Below are positions 62,901 through 64,000 of a stretch of 64,000 nt of DNA, piece after piece. Source of the DNA: Nipponacmea schrenckii (taxonomy: Eukaryota > Mollusca > Gastropoda > Lottiidae); assembly GCA_030562195.1 (NCBI GenBank), contig CM060202.1:31486599-31550598 (forward strand), written 5' to 3'. Below the pieces are notes generated by a model, which did no database searches, was not told the origin of the DNA, and was given only the letters and a program-made list of their open reading frames with translations. Positions within the stretch are counted from its first letter, which is position 1, and each line of letters opens with the position of its first letter. The position numbers were made by a program, and so were the translations under genes.

Positions 62901-63378
62901 AACGTTTAATTCTTAAATAAAACTTAAAAGATATCATGTAAATATACTATTGGAGTGTTTTAATCAAAAATGTAAAAGAGGGTTTTAATAAATGAGTAAA
63001 TACACTAGAGAACTGAAGGGTGTAAAACTCTAAATTAATTTCTTTATTTCAGTGAGTTTGGTAAAATGGCGGTGGAGCTGTTGGATCTCTGCTATAACGA
63101 CTCCAGTGTTCAGGCCTTCAACATCCTGAACAAAGAACTTCAAGATTTCAACAATCGCACTATAGTGGAAATATCTAAACTGGCCAACAACAAGTTTTTT
63201 TTAGCTCATTCTTGTTGTCAGAAATGGTTGGGTCAACGTTGGTGTGGAAAAATACAGATACGGGAGTTAGACTGGGGAATCAAGCTTCCTGATTGGTTTA
63301 AAATCTATACCAGCGTATTTCTCGTCTTCCCCATGTTCGTTTGGATCTCGTTTAAAACGTCAGAGATCACGTATCATG
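44977..63378 (+). CDS. TRPM: TRPM-family cation channel (TRPM2-like), N-terminal part, continues past window
   Basis: TRPM proteins are tetrameric plasma-membrane Ca2+/cation channels with a large cytosolic TRPM-homology region (MHR1-4) before six helices. Exons: 44977-45112, 45506-45720, 45943-46122, 46503-46726, 50448-50658, 50982-51189, 51600-51747, 51873-51963, 53019-53146, 53717-53908, 54204-54368, 56641-56822 and 63053 to about 63378. All phases agree except a one-base slip in exon 4. Signature segments: PKIILSIVNNNKYFKPWKN and MWLLTDGLDSGVSKYIGNAV (MHR1), HTHFVMIED, TPVIGLFIQGGPSDIDH with VPIILIKGAGLAADLVAFA (MHR2), LTLDWNRCDLAKSKIY (MHR3 repeats), LLFWATLTNRHKLAKVIWKR, CQKWLGQRWCGKI (pre-S1), then S1 FKIYTSVFLVFPMFVWISF. 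About 800 residues precede the end of S1, as in TRPM2/TRPM8-type channels. The pore, TRP box and any C-terminal domain lie beyond 64000, so the subtype is tentative. Confidence 0.92.
46320..46490 (+). mobile_element. SINE-like fragment directly upstream of TRPM exon 4
   Basis: GCATCTAGTCGTTTGAATGGG, GCGCTACAGACTG and TGGCAAAATTTCCCTCATTG match the 5' and middle parts of the common SINE. It ends about 12 bases before the TTTTCAG acceptor. Confidence 0.65.
46503..46726 (+). CDS. TRPM: TRPM exon 4 with one-base frameshift
   Basis: The exon is 224 bases between two phase-0 junctions, so one base is missing. The first part reads DSGVSKYIGNAVGEEMARRT...ERIPYILK and then hits a stop. The second part reads NAWVEEKLSKLTVLGVVSKS in another frame. 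The switch falls at a run of five A (46631-46635); six A would restore one continuous reading. A homopolymer sequencing error is the simplest cause. Confidence 0.85.
47810..48045 (+). mobile_element. SINE-like copies (long copy plus partial)
   Basis: A long copy runs from GCATCTAGTCGTTCAAATGG through CTGCATGGTGTTGTCCGTC to GTAAAACTCCATTCATTTC, followed by a partial copy ending at about 48040. They lie in the 3.7 kb TRPM intron between exons 4 and 5. Confidence 0.75.
48960..49110 (+). repeat. 28 bp repeats (TTAATATTCATTTATTAACT)
   Basis: About four to five units of CTTTGCTTCATTAATATTCA with TTTATTAA spacers, flanked by looser CATTAATATTCAT motifs back to about 48,780. TRPM intron. Confidence 0.85.
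49480..49735 (+). repeat. ~88 bp tandem repeat, three copies
   Basis: Units of AACACAGTAGAAGTCTTTAT, ACAACTATTGTTTATTAATA and AATAAGTATTCTCTTATCAT in the intron before TRPM exon 5. Confidence 0.95.
50026..50182. mobile_element. MITE with GGACCTGTTTCAC-type inverted ends
   Basis: The left end GGAACCTGTTTCACAAAA and the right end TTTTGTGAAACAGGTCCC are inverted repeats bounding about 155 bases. The inside contains two copies of a CCAATCAG/CTGATTGG motif. A partial copy lies at the 3' end of VPS36. Confidence 0.75.
50740..50955 (+). mobile_element. three consecutive SINE 3' ends
   Basis: Three successive pieces, each with CCCATAAGGTGCAGAAG-type and GGATGTAAAACTCCATTCAT sequence, fill the short intron between TRPM exons 5 and 6. 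The last ends about 30 bases from the exon 6 acceptor. Confidence 0.75.
51250..51500 (+). repeat. tandem ~70 bp repeats from the 76-bp-tail SINE body
   Basis: Three to four units of CAGCTGTAAATGGGTACAGA, ATAAGTCATCTTTTCTCATT and ATTCCAGTCCACCCAG. Here it is the body of the element, not its tail, that has been tandemly repeated, in the intron after TRPM exon 6. Confidence 0.75.
52068..52563. mobile_element. TTAA-flanked MITE, ~490 bp
   Basis: TTAA at 52068-52071 and 52560-52563 flank inverted ends AGAGGCCCAGGCTTTATTT and (reverse complement of the right end) AGCGGCCCAGGCTTAATTTT. A TTAA target duplication is the signature of piggyBac-type transposition. No transposase frame is present. It is located in the intron before TRPM exon 9. 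Confidence 0.75.
54415..54525 (+). mobile_element. SINE-like fragment
   Basis: Divergent copy with TTGGCAAACTTACTCTCATC, GCACACTGCAAGGCGTTCC and AAAAGTCCATTTCATG. Confidence 0.6.
54596..54762. mobile_element. piggyBac-like MITE inserted at the start of a tandem array
   Basis: TTAA (54596-54599) and TTAA (54759-54762) bound a 167 bp unit with ends CCCTTTGAACCCT and (right, reversed) CCCTTTCAACCCT, the CCCTTT start typical of piggyBac. The left flank ends AACACACT and the right flank continues TTAATAACAAGGTACATAAC, so the target was the TTAA of one unit of the adjacent 28 bp array. Confidence 0.8.
54759..56195 (+). repeat. 28 bp tandem array (ACACACTTCTTTAATAACAAGG)
   Basis: About 50 copies of CATAACACACTTCTTTAATA with ACAAGGTA. 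The first 450 bases are nearly perfect; from about 55,240 units carry many single-base losses, then partly regain order after 55,980. Same unit, reversed, as the 11.4-11.8 kb array. Fills the intron between TRPM exons 11 and 12. Confidence 0.97.
56205..56635 (+). repeat. 23 bp tandem array (GTAGGGTGAGGCACCTGTAA)
   Basis: About 17 units of ACTGTAGGGTGAGGCACCTG, unusually G-rich for this region, interrupted once at about 56,480-56,510. It ends roughly 15 bases before the acceptor of TRPM exon 12 (56641). Minus-strand frames of 80-90 residues here are artefacts. Confidence 0.95.
57407..60577 (-). CDS. uncharacterised coiled-coil/disordered protein, nested in a TRPM intron
   Basis: Two coding exons. 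Exon 1 (60577-60517) starts MSIFPIRTSFEAVISPIQQS with donor TCAG/GTAGGT; exon 2 (58995-57407) follows a TCTCATTTCAG acceptor. The junction is in frame (QSG-NYFIMDTDQ) and gives 549 residues. Residues about 50-115 are Lys/Glu-rich and likely helical (NTKDNLDRKKDQVIQKI, LLELDKRKHDIEVRKRIE); the rest is largely disordered and charged, with acidic Ser patches (DCSDSDDDFTEYE, FSDSSDEEEE, WFESSSEDEEDTD) and a helical tail (FKMRQVIERLKSNRTRYEEH). I do not recognise the family; the N-terminal helix vaguely recalls CCDC190-type proteins, but this is not supported. It lies antisense inside the 6.2 kb TRPM intron 12, so it needs its own promoter near 60.6 kb. The plus-strand frames opposite it are shadows. 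Confidence 0.75.
60005..60185 (+). repeat. 28 bp tandem repeat (CCCACCCTGTAAATCTTATC)
   Basis: About six units of AAATCTTATCCTGTAAACCC-CACCCTGT. It lies in the intron of the nested gene (and of TRPM). Confidence 0.9.
61100..62045 (+). repeat. 47-48 bp tandem array (TTATTAAAGACGGGAGTTAT)
   Basis: About 20 copies of TTGTTATTAAAGACGGGAGT, TATACCATCATATAGCTATG and TTGTTTT, with TAGCT/TTGCT alternating and few errors. The left part of the unit matches the terminus of the element at 44.7 kb (TTATTAAAGAAGTGAGTTAT then ACCATATAAT). TRPM intron 12. Confidence 0.97.
62400..62560 (+). mobile_element. SINE-like copy
   Basis: ATATCCCTCGACAGTTGGAG, CTGGCAAAATTTCCCTCATT, CACACTGCATTGTGTTGTC and CTCCGTTCATTGCATTTCA follow the family order. 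A further 3' end is at about 62745-62800. Confidence 0.75.
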
Positions 63379-63394
63379 GTGAGGAAAATGAAGG

Positions 63395-64000
63395 TTAATA
63401 AAATTTTATTTCATTGGCGTAGAATCTAGATACGTATCTCTGGGAGATGAATGTTTGTTTGTGTATCGTAAATTCTTTCAGCGCTGTGTTTTTCGATAAT
63501 CCTAAGTTTATGATGTCATCTAGTTTGAAAGCGACAGCAGAAAGCTTATTAATATTAGGTAACAATGGCCGTCTGCTTGATAAATTTTAGTTTCAGATTC
63601 TAGTTTGTAGTGGTAGTGAGTAGGTTATTTATAAAACTGTTACAAACTTTCCCAAAACATTTTTTTTGAGGAATGCTTATCATTGAAAATTTTACAAAGT
63701 TACTTTCATTTTTCATTTCATAATTTTCATTTCTCATTTTATTTAATTTTCACTTTCGATACGCTTCCAGTTTTAACCAATGGGAAAGTATTTTATATGA
63801 TGACATCATTTCTATTTTTAGTTCGTATAACGTATGCTTTATAATTTAACCAATGGCAATACACCTTATATGATGACATCATAAACGTGAAATTTTTCGG
63901 TACTGAAAGAGTTAACGATATATGGAGGTGTTGGAATATAAAAATTAAAACCGCTTGCATTCTTCTTGCATTTTGGGAGAAATGTGCATGTAAATTGGAT
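63395..64000. other. TRPM intron after the S1 exon
   Basis: No further exon was recognised before the window ends. A ~72 bp segment is repeated (TTTTAACCAATGGGAAAGTA near 63771 and TTTAACCAATGGCAATACAC near 63845, each followed by TATATGATGACATCAT). The preceding exon could end at 63378 (ATG/GTGAGG) or 63393 (AAG/GTTAAT); the first is the better donor. Confidence 0.5.

Overview
This window looks like animal nuclear DNA, most likely from a mollusc and probably a gastropod. The genes are split into many short exons with GT-AG introns, the DNA is AT-rich by eye, and repeats are very dense. One gene encodes a secreted protein with chitin-binding domains followed by a laminin-G-like domain, an architecture typical of the molluscan shell-matrix protein Pif/BMSP. 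The species call is inference. Nothing bacterial, viral or CRISPR-like is present.

Layout. 1-5.9 kb has no convincing gene; it holds foldback and inverted-repeat elements and a 1.9 kb array of a ~76 bp unit. 5.9-14.6 kb (minus) is the Pif-like gene: signal peptide, Thr-rich mucin-like block, three Cys-rich segments (two clearly chitin-binding) and a LamG-like C-terminus. 14.6-20.5 kb is repeat-rich intergenic DNA. 20.5-25.35 kb (minus) is GPS2, and 25.35-34.0 kb (plus) is VPS36; the two are head to head and appear to share a promoter. 34.8-45 kb is gene-poor and full of tandem repeats. From 44.98 kb to the right edge (plus) is the N-terminal half of a TRPM channel gene, ending after the first membrane helix. 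Its 6.2 kb intron contains an unrelated two-exon gene on the opposite strand (57.4-60.6 kb).

The genes do not form a pathway. GPS2 is a nuclear corepressor subunit, VPS36 is part of endosomal ESCRT-II, TRPM is a cation channel, and the Pif-like protein is probably secreted by the mantle.

The striking property is the repeat landscape. More than twenty tandem arrays sit mostly in introns and intergenic DNA. Several with quite different periods (26, 28, 48 bp) share one core, ACTTCTTTAATAA, which is also the terminus of a small inverted-repeat element at 44.7 kb. Another array (76 bp) is the 3' part of an interspersed SINE-like element. A TTAA-flanked piggyBac-like MITE has landed inside the first unit of one array. 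Gene models near arrays are damaged: VPS36 lacks an exon and its normal C-terminus, GPS2 lacks its last exon, the Thr repeats of the Pif-like gene lose frame, and one TRPM exon carries a one-base homopolymer frameshift. Some of this may be assembly error rather than biology.
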